64,000 nt of DNA from Sideroxydans sp. CL21 (GCF_902459525.1 NZ_LR699166.1:3708858-3772857), one strand, 5' to 3'. Counted from the stretch's first letter, positions 1-9,920 are shown. Notes: a model not told the origin generated them from the sequence alone. Made by a program: numbers and translations.

Positions 1-446
1 CGGCATACAAGGGCATTCCGCTGGTAGCGGGCACTTCCATTGCTTTGTCGGAAATGGGCCGTAACGTACCGTATTGTTTCAACCGCAAAGAGGCAAAAGA
101 CCACGGTGAGGGGGGCAGCACGGTAGGTGCAAAGCTTCAGGGCAGAGTGCTCATCATTGATGATGTCATTTCTGCAGGCACTTCAGTCCGCGAATCCATA
201 GAACTTATCCGCGCTGGCGGCGCAGCGCCGTGCGGGGTTGTCATCGCGCTTGACCGGATGGAACGCGGTCAGGGTGAACTTTCGGCTGTGCAAGAGGTAA
301 AGCGCGACTTCGGGCTTCCTGTCATTTCCATTTCTGCGCTGGATGATTTACTTGGTTATTTGCAAGGGCAAGCCGAGTTGGTGCAAAATCTGCACGCGGT
401 GCAAGCTTATCGAGACCGCTATGGAGTGAAGAATGATCAAATCTAG
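1..446 (+). CDS. pyrE: Orotate phosphoribosyltransferase, 3' part (5' end outside window)
   Basis: PyrE joins orotate to PRPP to give orotidine 5'-phosphate in pyrimidine synthesis. The reading frame is open from the window edge (first full codon at base 3), so the N-terminus is missing. The PRPP-binding signature is present: [12 protein letters not shown], encoded at about bases 150-185. Upstream of it is a Lys/Glu-rich loop ([12 protein letters not shown]) that matches the flexible catalytic loop of the family. The C-terminus looks complete, and the stop overlaps the next gene by 14 bases, which suggests co-transcription. Assignment is by family motif and is firm; only the truncation by the window limits it. 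Confidence 0.93.
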   Translation, partial: AYKGIPLVAGTSIALSEMGRNVPYCFNRKEAKDHGEGGSTVGAKLQGRVLIIDDVISAGTSVRESIELIRAGGAAPCGVVIALDRMERGQGELSAVQEVKRDFGLPVISISALDDLLGYLQGQAELVQNLHAVQAYRDRYGVKNDQI

Positions 447-1059
447 GTTTATGTTTTTGCTGGCTGGTGTCGTGACATGTACTGCATTCTGCCTCAATGC
501 CGAAGCCAAACTGTACAAATGGGTGGACGACAGCGGAACGACACATTACGGTGAGACCATCCCGCCTGAATACGCCAACCGTGATGCCAAGCAGCTCAGT
601 AATGGGCGCATAACTGACCGCAACGAGAATTTCGACACCGAAAAACTTAAAATTCCAAAGGTTGAAACTGATGCTGACAAGGCGGCGTTGGCAGCAAGTC
701 GGCATGACGAGGCATTACTGAACAGTTACAGCAGCGAAAAGGAAATTGACCTCGCGCGTGACCGGAATTTGATGCAGGTTGAAGCCCGCGTAAATAGTTA
801 TAGCACTGTGCTCAAGTCCGCTCAGGCTTCCCTTGACGACCTGCATCGCGAAAGCGATTCCCGTACCAAGGCAGGACACAAAGTTCCTCAATCCCTCACC
901 GAAGACATCGCCGCCGCCGAAGCACGGGTTGCCGACCTGCAAAAGAACCTTGATGCCAGTCAGAAGGAAATGATTTCAGTCAAAGCGCGTTACGATGCTG
1001 ACAAGCAGCGTTATCGCGAACTGAAGGGACAGTCACCGGGAAGTACCGGTACCAAGTAA
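433..1059 (+). CDS. DUF4124 domain-containing envelope protein
   Basis: A 208-residue protein with an N-terminal signal peptide (basic MIKSR, then a hydrophobic stretch ending near AEA at about residue 25). It is followed at once by the DUF4124 signature, [16 protein letters not shown], at roughly residues 26-41. The remainder is charged and helical, and a coiled coil is likely over residues 110-200. DUF4124 proteins are exported proteins of unknown function in proteobacteria. A GGAG element lies just before the ATG, inside the end of pyrE. The gene converges on the carbonic anhydrase gene with only 5 bases between the stops. I infer a periplasmic location but no function. Confidence 0.85.
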   Translation: MIKSRFMFLLAGVVTCTAFCLNAEAKLYKWVDDSGTTHYGETIPPEYANRDAKQLSNGRITDRNENFDTEKLKIPKVETDADKAALAASRHDEALLNSYSSEKEIDLARDRNLMQVEARVNSYSTVLKSAQASLDDLHRESDSRTKAGHKVPQSLTEDIAAAEARVADLQKNLDASQKEMISVKARYDADKQRYRELKGQSPGSTGTK

Positions 1060-1064
1060 TCTGG

Positions 1065-1700
1065 TCACAGTGCAATGTAGTCACGGACAGCTTCATCGTA
1101 TCGCAGCAATTGCCCGTTTTCTATATCGAAATACCACCCGTGTAGCCTGAGTTTTCCTGCCTCGACGCGTTCGCGTACCCATGAAAACGTCATCAGGTTT
1201 TCCAGCGAAACCAGTATCGCGCGCTGCTCGCAGGCTCTGGTCTGTTCTTTCAGGCTTGCATTCGGCATCTCTGCCATTACGCTTCTGCGTGCGCTCTCAA
1301 CCAGACACATCCAGTCGTCGATAAACGAACCGGGGTTGCTCACGCCGCCGCTCCTCACCAGCGCCCCAATACCGCCGCAATGTGCATGGCCCAGCACGAT
1401 GATGTGTTCGACACATAGGTTGCGCACTCCATATTCGATGGCGGCGGTCGTCCCGTGATGTCCGGCACGGCCTTCGATAGGGGGAACGAGGTTAGCAACG
1501 TTGCGGATGACAAACAGATCCCCCGGTTCACAATCCAGCACCAGTGCCGGATCCACGCGCGAGTCGCAACACGCCACCACCATAGTCCTGGGTGTTTGCC
1601 CTTCCGTCACCAGTTGTTGGTATAAGCTGTCGTCGCTTTTGAAATGCCGCTCGCGGAAACGCTGAAAGCCCTCGAGCAGTTTGCGTGGAATCGTGTTCAT
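1065..1700 (-). CDS. Beta-class carbonic anhydrase
   Basis: A 211-residue beta carbonic anhydrase, which interconverts CO2 and bicarbonate. The zinc ligands of the family are visible: Cys44 in the CCDSR motif with the Asp46-Arg48 dyad, then His105 and Cys108 in GHAHCGG. I chose the ATG at 1700, which overlaps the purC stop as ATGA; the frame is open further upstream, but that part lies inside purC. It is the last gene of a minus-strand run containing cbbM, cbbQ, cbbO, fbp, purE and purC. This suggests a role in supplying inorganic carbon both to RuBisCO and to the purine carboxylation step. That role is inferred from context. Confidence 0.92.
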   Translation of the reverse strand: MNTIPRKLLEGFQRFRERHFKSDDSLYQQLVTEGQTPRTMVVACCDSRVDPALVLDCEPGDLFVIRNVANLVPPIEGRAGHHGTTAAIEYGVRNLCVEHIIVLGHAHCGGIGALVRSGGVSNPGSFIDDWMCLVESARRSVMAEMPNASLKEQTRACEQRAILVSLENLMTFSWVRERVEAGKLRLHGWYFDIENGQLLRYDEAVRDYIAL

Positions 1701-2581
1701 GTGCCCGTCAGCAAGCGCTGCGCTTCGCGGTATTTGTCCGCGGTCTTTTGCAGAACATCTGCGGGCACCTGGGGAGCCGGCGGTTGCTTGTTCCAACCTG
1801 AAGATTCCAGCCAGTCGCGTACAAACTGTTTGTCGAAACTGGGCGGATTGCTGCCGACTTTGTATTGGTCTGCAGGCCAGAAACGTGAGGAATCCGGTGT
1901 CAAGGCCTCGTCAATCAGATAGAGCTTGCCCGCTTTGTCCACGCCGAATTCGAATTTGGTGTCCGCGATGATGATCCCGCGTGTCAATGCGTAATCAGCA
2001 GCCTGTGTATAAAGCGCCAGCGTGGCGTTCTTCACTTGTTCGGCCAACTCTGCACCCAGCAGTTTCCTGGCTTCTTCAAACGAAATGTTCTCATCATGCT
2101 CGCCTATGGCCGCTTTCGTTGAAGGCGTGAATAGCGGTTGCGGCAGTTTTTGTGCTTCCTGCAATCCCGCAGGCAGTTGGATGCCGCACACAGCACCGGT
2201 CTTCTTGTAATCTTTCCAGCCGGAGCCTACCAGATAGCCGCGCACGATCGCTTCTATCGGCAACGGCTTGAGTTTCTTGGTGACAAAGGCGCGGCCGCGA
2301 ACTTGCGCGCGCTCGGCATCGGTTTTCACAACGGATTCGGGATCGATTCCGGAAAGATGATTGGGAATGACATTGCCCAATTTCTTGAACCAGAAATTGG
2401 ATACGGCCGTCAGTACTTCGCCCTTGCCTGGAATCGGCGTGGGAAGAATCACATCGAACGCGGACAAGCGATCCGTCTGAACGATCAGCAGATGATCGGC
2501 GTCGACTTCATACAGGTCTCGCACCTTGCCGCGATGCAGGAATTTCAGGCTGGGTAGATTGGATTCGTGCAGTGCGCTCAT
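1697..2581 (-). CDS. purC: Phosphoribosylaminoimidazole-succinocarboxamide synthase (SAICAR synthetase)
   Basis: PurC ligates aspartate to CAIR with ATP, step 7 of purine synthesis. The 294-residue protein shows family hallmarks: an N-terminal [10 protein letters not shown] segment, [10 protein letters not shown], the [17 protein letters not shown] block, and [15 protein letters not shown] near the C-terminus. Its length matches the longer single-domain form common in betaproteobacteria. It starts one base after the purE stop, and its own stop overlaps the carbonic anhydrase start, so translation of the three genes is probably coupled. Confidence 0.96.
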   Translation of the reverse strand: MSALHESNLPSLKFLHRGKVRDLYEVDADHLLIVQTDRLSAFDVILPTPIPGKGEVLTAVSNFWFKKLGNVIPNHLSGIDPESVVKTDAERAQVRGRAFVTKKLKPLPIEAIVRGYLVGSGWKDYKKTGAVCGIQLPAGLQEAQKLPQPLFTPSTKAAIGEHDENISFEEARKLLGAELAEQVKNATLALYTQAADYALTRGIIIADTKFEFGVDKAGKLYLIDEALTPDSSRFWPADQYKVGSNPPSFDKQFVRDWLESSGWNKQPPAPQVPADVLQKTADKYREAQRLLTGT

Positions 2582-2582
2582 A

Positions 2583-3077
2583 TCAATTCAAGGTCGGTAA
2601 TGTGGTTGCGGCGATTTGTTCTGCTTGTTTCTTGCGGTAATCGGCCAGTTTCTGCGCCAATTTATTGTCGTTCAATGCCAGCATGGAAACGGCAAACAGG
2701 CCTGCATTCGCAGCGCCCGCCTCGCCGATGGCGAAGGTGGCTACCGGTATGCCTTTCGGCATCTGCACAATCGAGAGCAGCGAATCCATGCCTTTCAGAT
2801 ATTTCGATGGGATCGGCACACCCAGAACCGGCAACGTCGTCTTTCCGGCGATCACACCGGCAAGATGGGCCGCACCGCCGGCGCCGGCGATGAAGCATTG
2901 CACGCCTTGCGCACTCATTTCCCTGATGTAATCGAACAACAGGTCGGGCGACCGGTGCGCCGAGATGACTCGCGCATCGAAATCCACACCGAAATCCTGC
3001 AACGCACGCGCGGACTGTTGCATGATCTCCCAGTCGTTGCTGCTACCCATCACGATCGAAACGAGCGGCCTGGACAT
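2583..3077 (-). CDS. purE: N5-carboxyaminoimidazole ribonucleotide mutase
   Basis: PurE (class I) moves the carboxyl group of N5-CAIR to give CAIR in purine synthesis. The 164-residue protein has the conserved GSSNDWE near the N-terminus, the SAHRSPD loop, and the AGGAAHLAG active-site segment. A TTG lies one codon upstream (3080), but the ATG at 3077 gives the usual MSRPLV start. It sits between fbp (stop at 3081) and purC. Purine genes inside a carbon-fixation block are unexpected, but the spacing is operon-like. Confidence 0.95.
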   Translation of the reverse strand: MSRPLVSIVMGSSNDWEIMQQSARALQDFGVDFDARVISAHRSPDLLFDYIREMSAQGVQCFIAGAGGAAHLAGVIAGKTTLPVLGVPIPSKYLKGMDSLLSIVQMPKGIPVATFAIGEAGAANAGLFAVSMLALNDNKLAQKLADYRKKQAEQIAATTLPTLN

Positions 3078-3080
3078 CAA

Positions 3081-4082
3081 TCAGGCTCCCTTGTGGTAAC
3101 CCACAAGGCGTTCGACTTCTTTCTTCGAACCAAGAATGACCGGCACGCGCTGATGCAAGCCGGTGGGCTTCAATTCCATGATGCGCTCGCGACCGGTGGA
3201 ACTTGCACCGCCTGCCTGTTCAACGATGAACGACATCGGATTGGCTTCATACATCAAACGCAGTTTGCCGGGCTTGGTTGGATCCTTGGTGTCGAACGGA
3301 TACATGAAGATGCCTCCGCGCGTCAGGATACGGTGTACTTCGGCCACCATGGACGCAACCCAGCGCATGTTGAAATTCTTCTCGCGGCCGCCGTCCTTGC
3401 CTTTCACGCACTCTTCAACATAGCGTTGTACCGGCTTTTCCCAGTAGCGCTGGTTGGACATGTTGATGGCGAACTCGGCGGTATCTTCCGGAATCGTCAT
3501 GTTCGGATGAGTCAGGAAGAAATCGCCCACATCGCGATCCAGCGTGAAGCCGTTCACACCCTGACCGGTGGTGATCACCATCATGGTGTTCGGGCCATAC
3601 AGCGCGTAACCCGCGCATACTTGCTTGGTGCCGGGCTGCATGAAATCGGCAGCGATCGGATTGGTCACGCCTTCGGGACAACGCAGGATGGAGAAGATGG
3701 TGCCGACAGAGATGTTCACATCGATGTTGGAAGAGCCGTCCAGCGGATCAAACGTGATCAGGTACTTGCCCTTGGGATATTTGGCAGGGATCGGGTAGAT
3801 GTCATCCATCTCTTCCGAAGCCATCGCAGCCAGGTGGCCGCTCCATTCATTGGCCTTGATGAACACTTCGTTGGTGATGATGTCCAGTTTCTTCTGGGTC
3901 TCGCCTTGTACGTTTTCGCTGCCCGCGCTGCCAAGTACCCCGATCAATGCACCCTTGTTCACGTCATGGGCAATCTGTTTGCAAGCTGAAATAACATCGC
4001 TCAGCAAGCCTGTGAAATCGCCGCTGGCATTGGGGATGTGACGCTGTTCTTCGATGATGAACTGGATCAAACTCTTGCTCAT
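3081..4082 (-). CDS. fbp: Class I fructose-1,6-bisphosphatase
   Basis: Fbp hydrolyses fructose 1,6-bisphosphate to fructose 6-phosphate, an irreversible step of the Calvin cycle and gluconeogenesis. The 333-residue protein carries the metal-binding [11 protein letters not shown] motif (about residues 110-120), the EEMDDIY segment before it, and the [11 protein letters not shown] block with a C-terminal active-site Lys/Arg region. A GAGGAG ribosome site precedes the ATG. It follows cbbO by 67 bases on the same strand and immediately precedes purE, so it probably belongs to the cbb transcript. It serves RuBP regeneration here. Confidence 0.96.
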   Translation of the reverse strand: MSKSLIQFIIEEQRHIPNASGDFTGLLSDVISACKQIAHDVNKGALIGVLGSAGSENVQGETQKKLDIITNEVFIKANEWSGHLAAMASEEMDDIYPIPAKYPKGKYLITFDPLDGSSNIDVNISVGTIFSILRCPEGVTNPIAADFMQPGTKQVCAGYALYGPNTMMVITTGQGVNGFTLDRDVGDFFLTHPNMTIPEDTAEFAINMSNQRYWEKPVQRYVEECVKGKDGGREKNFNMRWVASMVAEVHRILTRGGIFMYPFDTKDPTKPGKLRLMYEANPMSFIVEQAGGASSTGRERIMELKPTGLHQRVPVILGSKKEVERLVGYHKGA

Positions 4083-4149
4083 TACTGCTCTCCTCTGATT
4101 TGAATTTTAGTTGATGAATTTTACAGGTTTTACGATTTGCTCTCTACGG

Positions 4150-6414
4150 CTATTTGGTCAGTGAAATGAATAACTCGGGCAGCTTCTGCGGCAATTGCTC
4201 CACCTTGTCGATGATGGTGTACTGCCTGCCGAATATGTCTGCCACATACTCGTCCGCCTTGGGATCGAGATTGATGCAGTAGCTGTAGATGCCCTGCCTG
4301 TCCAGCTCCTGTACCGCCTGACGTGCATCCGCGATCAGAAGTTCCCCGTCTTTGGTATCAATATCCGATGGTTGCCCGTCGGTAAGGATCAGCATCAGCT
4401 TCTTGTCGGCTTGCTGCTTTTCCAGATAATGCGCGGCATGGCGCATCGCTGCTCCCATGCGGGTGGAGTATTTCGCTTCCATCGCTGCCAGGCGGCCTTT
4501 AACTTGATCGTCCCAATGCTCACTATATCCTTTGATGTGCAGGTAGCGCACGTCATGTCGCGTGTTGGAATGAAAGCCCGCAATCGCAAACGGGTCTCCC
4601 AGTTTTTCCACCGCCCACCCCAGCAGGGAAACTGCTTCCTGGCTCAATTGCAGAATGGTCTGTTCGCTGCCTGCCGCTTTCTCGTTGAGCGATTCGGACA
4701 GATCGAGCAACACCATGACGGCAATGCTGCGCCCGTCGTTGCGATGGCTCATGTTGATGCGGGGATCGGGCTGGGCACCGCTCTTGTAGTCGATGAGCGA
4801 ACGAATCGCCACATCCAGATCCAGTTCACTACCTTCTTCCTGATAGCGGATACGCACCTTGTCTTGCGGCTTGAGCAGCTCTAGCATCTTCTTCAGGCGC
4901 TTGGCCAGTCCCGCGTGTTTTTCCAGCAAACGATCGATGTCCGCTGCATTCCCTTGGGGATGCAATCCTTCATATACGCTTACCCAATCGGGGCGGTAAC
5001 TCTGGTTCTTGTAATCCCATTCGTGGTAATGCCTGGGAGGCAAACCCTTTAATTCTTCACCCGGTTCAATCTTGCGCGGTTCATCGAACGCCTCCTCCTC
5101 ATCACCCTCTTCGATGAACTTCCACATTTGGCGGTTATCGTCCCGATAGTCCACCAAGGTATTTTTGAAGTGGGTCTTGGGCAGGTTGTCGCTTTGCAAA
5201 CGTGTCTTAGTAATGAAGGCAACGCCCAGATCGGCCATTTCCTGTGTGCTGGATTTCCCGCTCTCCATCAATCCATGGAAGCGTTGCGCATACTCGATCA
5301 CATACGGGTTTATATAAGGGTGGTGCGAATCAAGTATGGCTCGTGACAGCATCGCCAGACGATGACGCAACCCTGATTCTTTTTCCGCATCGCATGCATC
5401 TTCTTCTGGAACGGGATGCAATGCCAGGAAGATGCGGCGCAGTCCCGGATATTCTTTCATCGCCAGGAATTCCACGCGGCTGTCTTCCAGAAACTCGGCA
5501 GCCATACGCTGGAATGGGCTCAGATTGTCCGCAATGATGGCTTTTGTCCAACGCCGGTGTGCGACGATATGTGCCAGCGCGGCACGGTAGCGATTCAGTC
5601 CGCTTATGCCATGCTCATCTTCGTACACATCGGGAAGGCGTATACCCAATTTGTCGTAATAGGGAATGGGCTTTCTCAGTTCGTCGTATGCGCTGGAATA
5701 GGGTATGAGCATATCTTCGTCCTGCCATAGCCCGCGAAGATACATGCCCAGTTTGCGTTCGTTGTTCACCAGCAACGTACCGTTTCGTTCGCGCATCAAC
5801 ACTGCCTTGCTGTCTGCCGACTGCAGGCTGAAGTATTCGGTCTGGCGTTCCGGGTGGTCTTCGTAATACCGCACGCCGTATTCCACCCAGTTTTTCAGGC
5901 CTGCCAGCGACATTTGCCCAAGCAAATGCGATATCTGCTTGAACATCTCCGGCAATCCCGGACTGGGAAAGGTCTGGTGTATGCCATGCACGGAGCCGGT
6001 AGTCGATTCCATCAGATCTTGCGCGATGGCAATGTAGTTTCTTAGTTGCTCATGAGTGTGCAGCCTGCGCGCGGTCGCGGGGAGCGACTGCAGAAATGGG
6101 GCGATTGCCTTGCTGTTTGGCGATTTCGACATCTTGCGGACGAATCCCATGATGTCTGATAGCACTTCCTCGCCAGCCACTTTGGCGACTTCCGGCCACT
6201 CTTCCAGAAAGATCAGGATAGGCTCTGCGCCACGGCCCATTTTTCCAAGGAATCGCGCGTGTTCGATGTACGCGGTCAATCCTTCATCCGACAACAAAGC
6301 CTGCGCCTCGCGCATGCAATCCGGGAACACCTCAGCCACACGTGGAAAGCCGCAATCAAGCTGCTTCCAGTAGGGCTGCAATTCTTCCGGCATGTTGACG
6401 GTCTGTAGTGTCAT
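4150..6414 (-). CDS. cbbO: RuBisCO activase subunit CbbO (VWA-domain protein)
   Basis: CbbO is the von Willebrand factor A adaptor that, with the AAA+ protein CbbQ, removes inhibitory sugar phosphates from RuBisCO. This 754-residue protein has a long helical N-terminal region and a C-terminal VWA domain. The MIDAS elements are readable: VLLDLSESLNEKA, a later Thr region (YSTRMGAAMRHA), and LILTDGQPSD. An acidic patch (EEGDEEEAFDEP) lies mid-protein. The frame is open upstream, but the ATG at 6414, four bases after the cbbQ stop, fits the family N-terminus and operon spacing. A NorD-like paralogue is the alternative, but adjacency to cbbM and cbbQ makes CbbO the better name. Confidence 0.93.
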   Translation of the reverse strand: MTLQTVNMPEELQPYWKQLDCGFPRVAEVFPDCMREAQALLSDEGLTAYIEHARFLGKMGRGAEPILIFLEEWPEVAKVAGEEVLSDIMGFVRKMSKSPNSKAIAPFLQSLPATARRLHTHEQLRNYIAIAQDLMESTTGSVHGIHQTFPSPGLPEMFKQISHLLGQMSLAGLKNWVEYGVRYYEDHPERQTEYFSLQSADSKAVLMRERNGTLLVNNERKLGMYLRGLWQDEDMLIPYSSAYDELRKPIPYYDKLGIRLPDVYEDEHGISGLNRYRAALAHIVAHRRWTKAIIADNLSPFQRMAAEFLEDSRVEFLAMKEYPGLRRIFLALHPVPEEDACDAEKESGLRHRLAMLSRAILDSHHPYINPYVIEYAQRFHGLMESGKSSTQEMADLGVAFITKTRLQSDNLPKTHFKNTLVDYRDDNRQMWKFIEEGDEEEAFDEPRKIEPGEELKGLPPRHYHEWDYKNQSYRPDWVSVYEGLHPQGNAADIDRLLEKHAGLAKRLKKMLELLKPQDKVRIRYQEEGSELDLDVAIRSLIDYKSGAQPDPRINMSHRNDGRSIAVMVLLDLSESLNEKAAGSEQTILQLSQEAVSLLGWAVEKLGDPFAIAGFHSNTRHDVRYLHIKGYSEHWDDQVKGRLAAMEAKYSTRMGAAMRHAAHYLEKQQADKKLMLILTDGQPSDIDTKDGELLIADARQAVQELDRQGIYSYCINLDPKADEYVADIFGRQYTIIDKVEQLPQKLPELFISLTK

Positions 6415-6418
6415 CTTA

Positions 6419-7222
6419 CTAGGCGAAAGTTGCGTCGATCGCGTGATCCAGAGTATCGCGTATGTCTGCATCGTCGGTGATAGGACGCACCAGGGCCATG
6501 CGACAGGCATCCCTGGGTTCGACGCCACCTTTCATCAGGGTTGCTGCGTAAACCAGCAATCTCGTGGAGATTCCCTCGTCCAATCCATGTCCCTTGAGAT
6601 TGCGTGCTGCCTGTCCGATCTTTACCAGTTGGGCTGCCAGCACGATATCGATCTTCGCTTCCTTGCTCAAAATCCCGGCTTCAACAGTTGCTGCCGGATA
6701 GTCGAAATCAAATGCCGTGAATCGTTGCTTGGTGGATTGCTTCAGATCCTTCATCAAGCTTTGGTAACCGGGGTTATAGGAAATCACCAGCTGAAAATCA
6801 GGGTGAGCCTGCAGCATCTCGCCTTTCTTGTCCAATGGAAGGGTGCGGCGGTGATCGGTCAGCGGGTGGATCACCACTGTGGTGTCCTGGCGCGCCTCGA
6901 CGATTTCATCAAGGTAGCAAATCGCACCGATGCGGGCGGCGGTGGTGAGCGGGCCATCCAGCCAGCGCGTCCCGTTTGCATCCAGCAGATAGCGCCCAAC
7001 CAGATCGCTGGCGGTCATGTCTTCGTTGCACGCAACGGTGATCAGCGGCTTGTTCAGCTTCCAAGCCATGTATTCGATGAATCTCGATTTTCCGCAACCC
7101 GTGGGACCTTTCACCATCACAGGCAGGCGCGCAGCGTAGGCTGCCTGGTACAGCTTTACTTCATTGCCTTGTTCCTGATAGAACGGCTCTTCGTGAACTT
7201 TGTATTGTTCTATGTTCGTCAT
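6419..7222 (-). CDS. cbbQ: RuBisCO activase subunit CbbQ (MoxR-type AAA+ ATPase)
   Basis: CbbQ is the hexameric AAA+ motor of the CbbQO RuBisCO activase. The 267-residue protein contains Walker A GPTGCGKSRF, Walker B ICYLDEIVEA, a sensor-1 type segment LVISYNPGY, and the C-terminal lid with ISTRLLVYAA. The ATG at 7222 is preceded by a GGAG element seven bases away; an upstream alternative would add only seven residues. It lies 108 bases after cbbM with a terminator-like hairpin between them, and 4 bases before cbbO. NorQ is the close paralogue; context decides for CbbQ. Confidence 0.95.
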   Translation of the reverse strand: MTNIEQYKVHEEPFYQEQGNEVKLYQAAYAARLPVMVKGPTGCGKSRFIEYMAWKLNKPLITVACNEDMTASDLVGRYLLDANGTRWLDGPLTTAARIGAICYLDEIVEARQDTTVVIHPLTDHRRTLPLDKKGEMLQAHPDFQLVISYNPGYQSLMKDLKQSTKQRFTAFDFDYPAATVEAGILSKEAKIDIVLAAQLVKIGQAARNLKGHGLDEGISTRLLVYAATLMKGGVEPRDACRMALVRPITDDADIRDTLDHAIDATFA

Positions 7223-7278
7223 GAATTGCTCCAATTTCCACAATGTGACCGCATATGCAGAACGGTCTTGAATCCCGG

Positions 7279-7306
7279 AAAAAAACGCCCCCAGCTTGTG
7301 GGGGCG
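7279..7306 (-). terminator. Terminator-like hairpin between cbbM and cbbQ
   Basis: On the minus strand a perfect 7-bp stem (CGCCCCC / GGGGGCG, loop of seven) is followed directly by seven T residues (7285 down to 7279). This is a textbook intrinsic terminator 24 bases after the cbbM stop. Because cbbQ and cbbO follow with no clear promoter of their own, it probably acts as a partial terminator. That would make cbbM mRNA more abundant than the activase mRNA. Confidence 0.85.
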
Positions 7307-7330
7307 CGTAAAGATTCAAAACTTCTGAAT

Positions 7331-8710
7331 TTACTTGTGCACGCCCAGCTTTTCGCGCCAGCCCGGATACAGTTTGTCCGCATCTTTCGGGAATGATTCG
7401 AATGCACGTGCAAACTCTTTGTGCTCTTTGGCGTAAGCGATCGGGTCAGCACCTTCTTTCCAGCAGTTGTAAGCCTGGCGCAGAGAGATCGCACCTGCTG
7501 CCGGAGAATCGATATGCCCGTAGGAACCGCCGCCTGCCGTATTGATCACGTTGCCGTGACCGAGGTTCTCGAAGAAACCCGGCAAACGCAGAGCGTTCAT
7601 GCCGCCGGAAATGATCGGTGTCGTCGGCTTCATTCCCAGCCATTCCTGATGGTAGTAAGGACCATCTGCCGAGTCGCGCTCGATCATGTAAGCGATATTA
7701 CGGTCATCGGCGCCACCTTCCATCTTGCCGAATCCCATCGTTCCTACGTGGATACCGGAAGCACCTTGCAGGCGTGAGATCTTGGCCAGCACGAACGCGG
7801 TGTAACCGCGAACTGCCGATGGCGAGGTGATCATGCCGTGACCGGCACGGTGGTAGTGCAAATACTGACGCGGATACTGACGGCGGGCTGTTGTGATCAT
7901 GCCGGGACCGCCCACGAAACCGTCTACCAAGAAAGCTACCTTGTTTGCATCCGGTCCGAAAGTTTCCAGAATGTAGTCGGCGCGCGCGCACATCTCGTAG
8001 TGGTCGTCGGCGGTAATGTTTGCCGAGAACAATTTCGCGTCGCCTGTTTCGTCCATTGCACGCTTCATCGCGTCGTAAACCAATGGAATTACTTTCTTCA
8101 TCGGGCAGAATACCTGGTTGCCTTGTGGTTCATCGTTCTTGATGAAGTCGCCACCCAGCCAGAATTGATATGCCGCTTTGGCAAACGGCTCAGGACGCAG
8201 ACCCAGCTTGGGCTTGATGATGGTGCCGGATATATAGCCACCGTCCTTGATCGGGCGGCCGAGAATGCGCCACATATCGGAGATGTCGATAGAGGGACCG
8301 TCGAACTGCATCAGCATTTCGGGCGGAACGTAGAAATCCTGCATTTGCGCATGCTTGATGTCGCCCATGCCCTGGTTGTTGCCGATTGCGCAGGTCAGGA
8401 AGGACACGATCATGGCGCGGCCGTCGGTGATGTTGCGATCGAACAATACTGATGGGTACGCGATCTTCATCACACCTTTTACTTCATCAATGAAGTAAAC
8501 CAGTGCGTCGACACCTTTGGTAAATTCGTCCGTAGTCGAAACTTCCACGTTGGTACCGGTAGAAGATTCGGCTGCAAAGTGGGCTGCTGCTTCCAAATAG
8601 CCATGGCCATCTGCAGGACGCATGTGATATGCCACCAGGATGTGCTTGCCATTCTTGATCAGATCTTCTTCTTTCAGGCTCAGATCCGAGTAACGATTCG
8701 ATTGATCCAT
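7331..8710 (-). CDS. cbbM: Ribulose-1,5-bisphosphate carboxylase/oxygenase, form II
   Basis: Form II RuBisCO fixes CO2 onto ribulose 1,5-bisphosphate. The 459-residue protein aligns with the Rhodospirillum rubrum type by numbering. The catalytic Lys166 lies in [11 protein letters not shown], and the carbamylated Lys191 with metal ligands Asp193 and Glu194 lies in [27 protein letters not shown], the [10 protein letters not shown] loop 6 region and ISGGMNALR are also present. A strong AGAGGAG site precedes the ATG. Form II enzymes have low CO2/O2 specificity and suit low-oxygen, high-CO2 habitats. No small subunit gene is present, as expected for this form. It is the first gene of the cbb operon, divergent from cbbR. 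Confidence 0.98.
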   Translation of the reverse strand: MDQSNRYSDLSLKEEDLIKNGKHILVAYHMRPADGHGYLEAAAHFAAESSTGTNVEVSTTDEFTKGVDALVYFIDEVKGVMKIAYPSVLFDRNITDGRAMIVSFLTCAIGNNQGMGDIKHAQMQDFYVPPEMLMQFDGPSIDISDMWRILGRPIKDGGYISGTIIKPKLGLRPEPFAKAAYQFWLGGDFIKNDEPQGNQVFCPMKKVIPLVYDAMKRAMDETGDAKLFSANITADDHYEMCARADYILETFGPDANKVAFLVDGFVGGPGMITTARRQYPRQYLHYHRAGHGMITSPSAVRGYTAFVLAKISRLQGASGIHVGTMGFGKMEGGADDRNIAYMIERDSADGPYYHQEWLGMKPTTPIISGGMNALRLPGFFENLGHGNVINTAGGGSYGHIDSPAAGAISLRQAYNCWKEGADPIAYAKEHKEFARAFESFPKDADKLYPGWREKLGVHK

Positions 8711-8829
8711 CTTTGTTCTCCTCTTTGTTTGGAATTAACTACGGAGCGAACTATACGCTCGCATATCATAATCAATAGTCAATTGTTTTTATGTCAACCA
8801 TAAGCATTACTTATGATATAAATCGTTTT
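8711..8829. promoter_or_regulatory. cbbM / cbbR divergent control region
   Basis: This 119-base AT-rich spacer separates the divergent cbbM and cbbR starts and should hold both promoters and the CbbR operator. The clearest element is a perfect palindrome at 8799-8815 (CATAAG, five-base spacer, CTTATG), which contains the T-N11-A core of LysR-type sites. On the cbbM side there are TTGACA- and TTGACT-like hexamers and a TATAGT, but with no good 16-18 base spacing. That would fit an activator-dependent promoter. Promoter positions are therefore not assigned. Confidence 0.7.
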
Positions 8830-9753
8830 ATGTTGCCTATCACTCTGCGCCAATTACAGGTTTTTGAGAGCGTCGCCCGCAATTTGAGCCATTCGCGTGC
8901 TGCGGAGGAGCTGTACCTGTCGCAGCCCGCCGTATCGATGCAGATCAAACAAACAGAGAGTGCTGTCGGATTGGCTTTGTTCGAGCAGGTTGGCAAAAAA
9001 TTGCACCTCACTGCTGCCGGTACCGAATTTCTGCACTATGCTCGCTCCATGTTGCAACTGATGCTGGAGATGGAATCGGTGTTCGATGAAATGAAAGGCT
9101 TGGAGCGCGGGCAATTGAGCATTTCGGTTGTCAGCACTGCCAACTACTTCATGCCGCAACTGTTAGCAAAGTTTATTCAGGCGCATCCCAAAATACAAGT
9201 CAGCTTGTCCGTCGCCAATCGCGACGCAGTGATCAGGCAGCTCACCGAAAATAACGCCGATCTCGCCATTATGGGTCAGCCGCCGCAAGGAACGGACATG
9301 CGCGCAGACGCCTTCATGCAAAATCCGCTGGTGGTCATCGCTGCACCTGCGCATCTGCTCGCTCAAGCCAAAAGGATTCAGCCCAAACAACTGGCAAACG
9401 AAACTTTTCTGTTACGGGAGCAAGGCTCCGGAACTCGCGGTGTCGTGGAGCGATTCTTCGCCAGCCACAATCTGGCCCTGCCCGCGCACATGGAAATGGA
9501 CACCAATGAAGCCATCAAGCAATCGGTACAAGCCGGCATGGGCATAGGTATCATTTCCCGGCACGGCATCGAGTTGGAATTGGAAACCAATCGCCTGGTT
9601 GTATTGGACGTTGACCATTTCCCCATTGTGCGCCACTGGTATATCGTGCACCGCAAAGACAAGCGGCCATCAACTGCGGCACAGGAGTTTGAACTTTTTC
9701 TGCTGGAGGAATCTCAAGGTCTGGTTAAACAGAACGCTGGTTCAGTGGAATAA
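8830..9753 (+). CDS. cbbR: LysR-family regulator CbbR
   Basis: A 307-residue LysR-type regulator with an N-terminal winged helix-turn-helix (LRQLQVFESVARNLSHSR, then AAEELYLSQPAVSMQIKQ) and a C-terminal periplasmic-binding-protein-like effector domain. The start at 8830 (MLPITLRQL) is the family start; an in-frame ATG 13 codons upstream would place the N-terminus across the palindromic operator. Divergent transcription from cbbM is the classic arrangement for CbbR, which activates cbb operons in response to metabolites such as RuBP or NADPH. Function is inferred from family and position. Confidence 0.93.
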   Translation: MLPITLRQLQVFESVARNLSHSRAAEELYLSQPAVSMQIKQTESAVGLALFEQVGKKLHLTAAGTEFLHYARSMLQLMLEMESVFDEMKGLERGQLSISVVSTANYFMPQLLAKFIQAHPKIQVSLSVANRDAVIRQLTENNADLAIMGQPPQGTDMRADAFMQNPLVVIAAPAHLLAQAKRIQPKQLANETFLLREQGSGTRGVVERFFASHNLALPAHMEMDTNEAIKQSVQAGMGIGIISRHGIELELETNRLVVLDVDHFPIVRHWYIVHRKDKRPSTAAQEFELFLLEESQGLVKQNAGSVE

Positions 9754-9920
9754 TTTCTTATGTTGAGAGCCAAGACGCAGCCTCTCCTGATCATTACCCT
9801 TTAAGGTTACATACGTAATCCTGTAAACGATTATTATGTCAACCTTTCCCATTGGTCATTTGATGTATAAATTTCATATCAAACGATTCGTTAATACTCT
9901 GCCTATTAGTTTGTGCGCAC
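9754..9920 (+). promoter_or_regulatory. Spacer upstream of the DUF599 gene
   Basis: A 167-base gap between cbbR and the DUF599 gene. It is AT-rich and contains a short dyad (GTTAC, four bases, GTAAT) around 9803-9817 and a TAATACTCT stretch near 9893-9901 that could serve as a -10 region. There is no strong hairpin with a T-run after cbbR. A promoter is likely, but I cannot fix its position. Confidence 0.35.

Noticed and set aside
2616..3989. A 457-codon open frame on the plus strand opposite purE and fbp
   Set aside because: It is a mirror of two clear enzyme genes, has no recognisable domain, and crosses a gene boundary. It is an artefact of codon bias.
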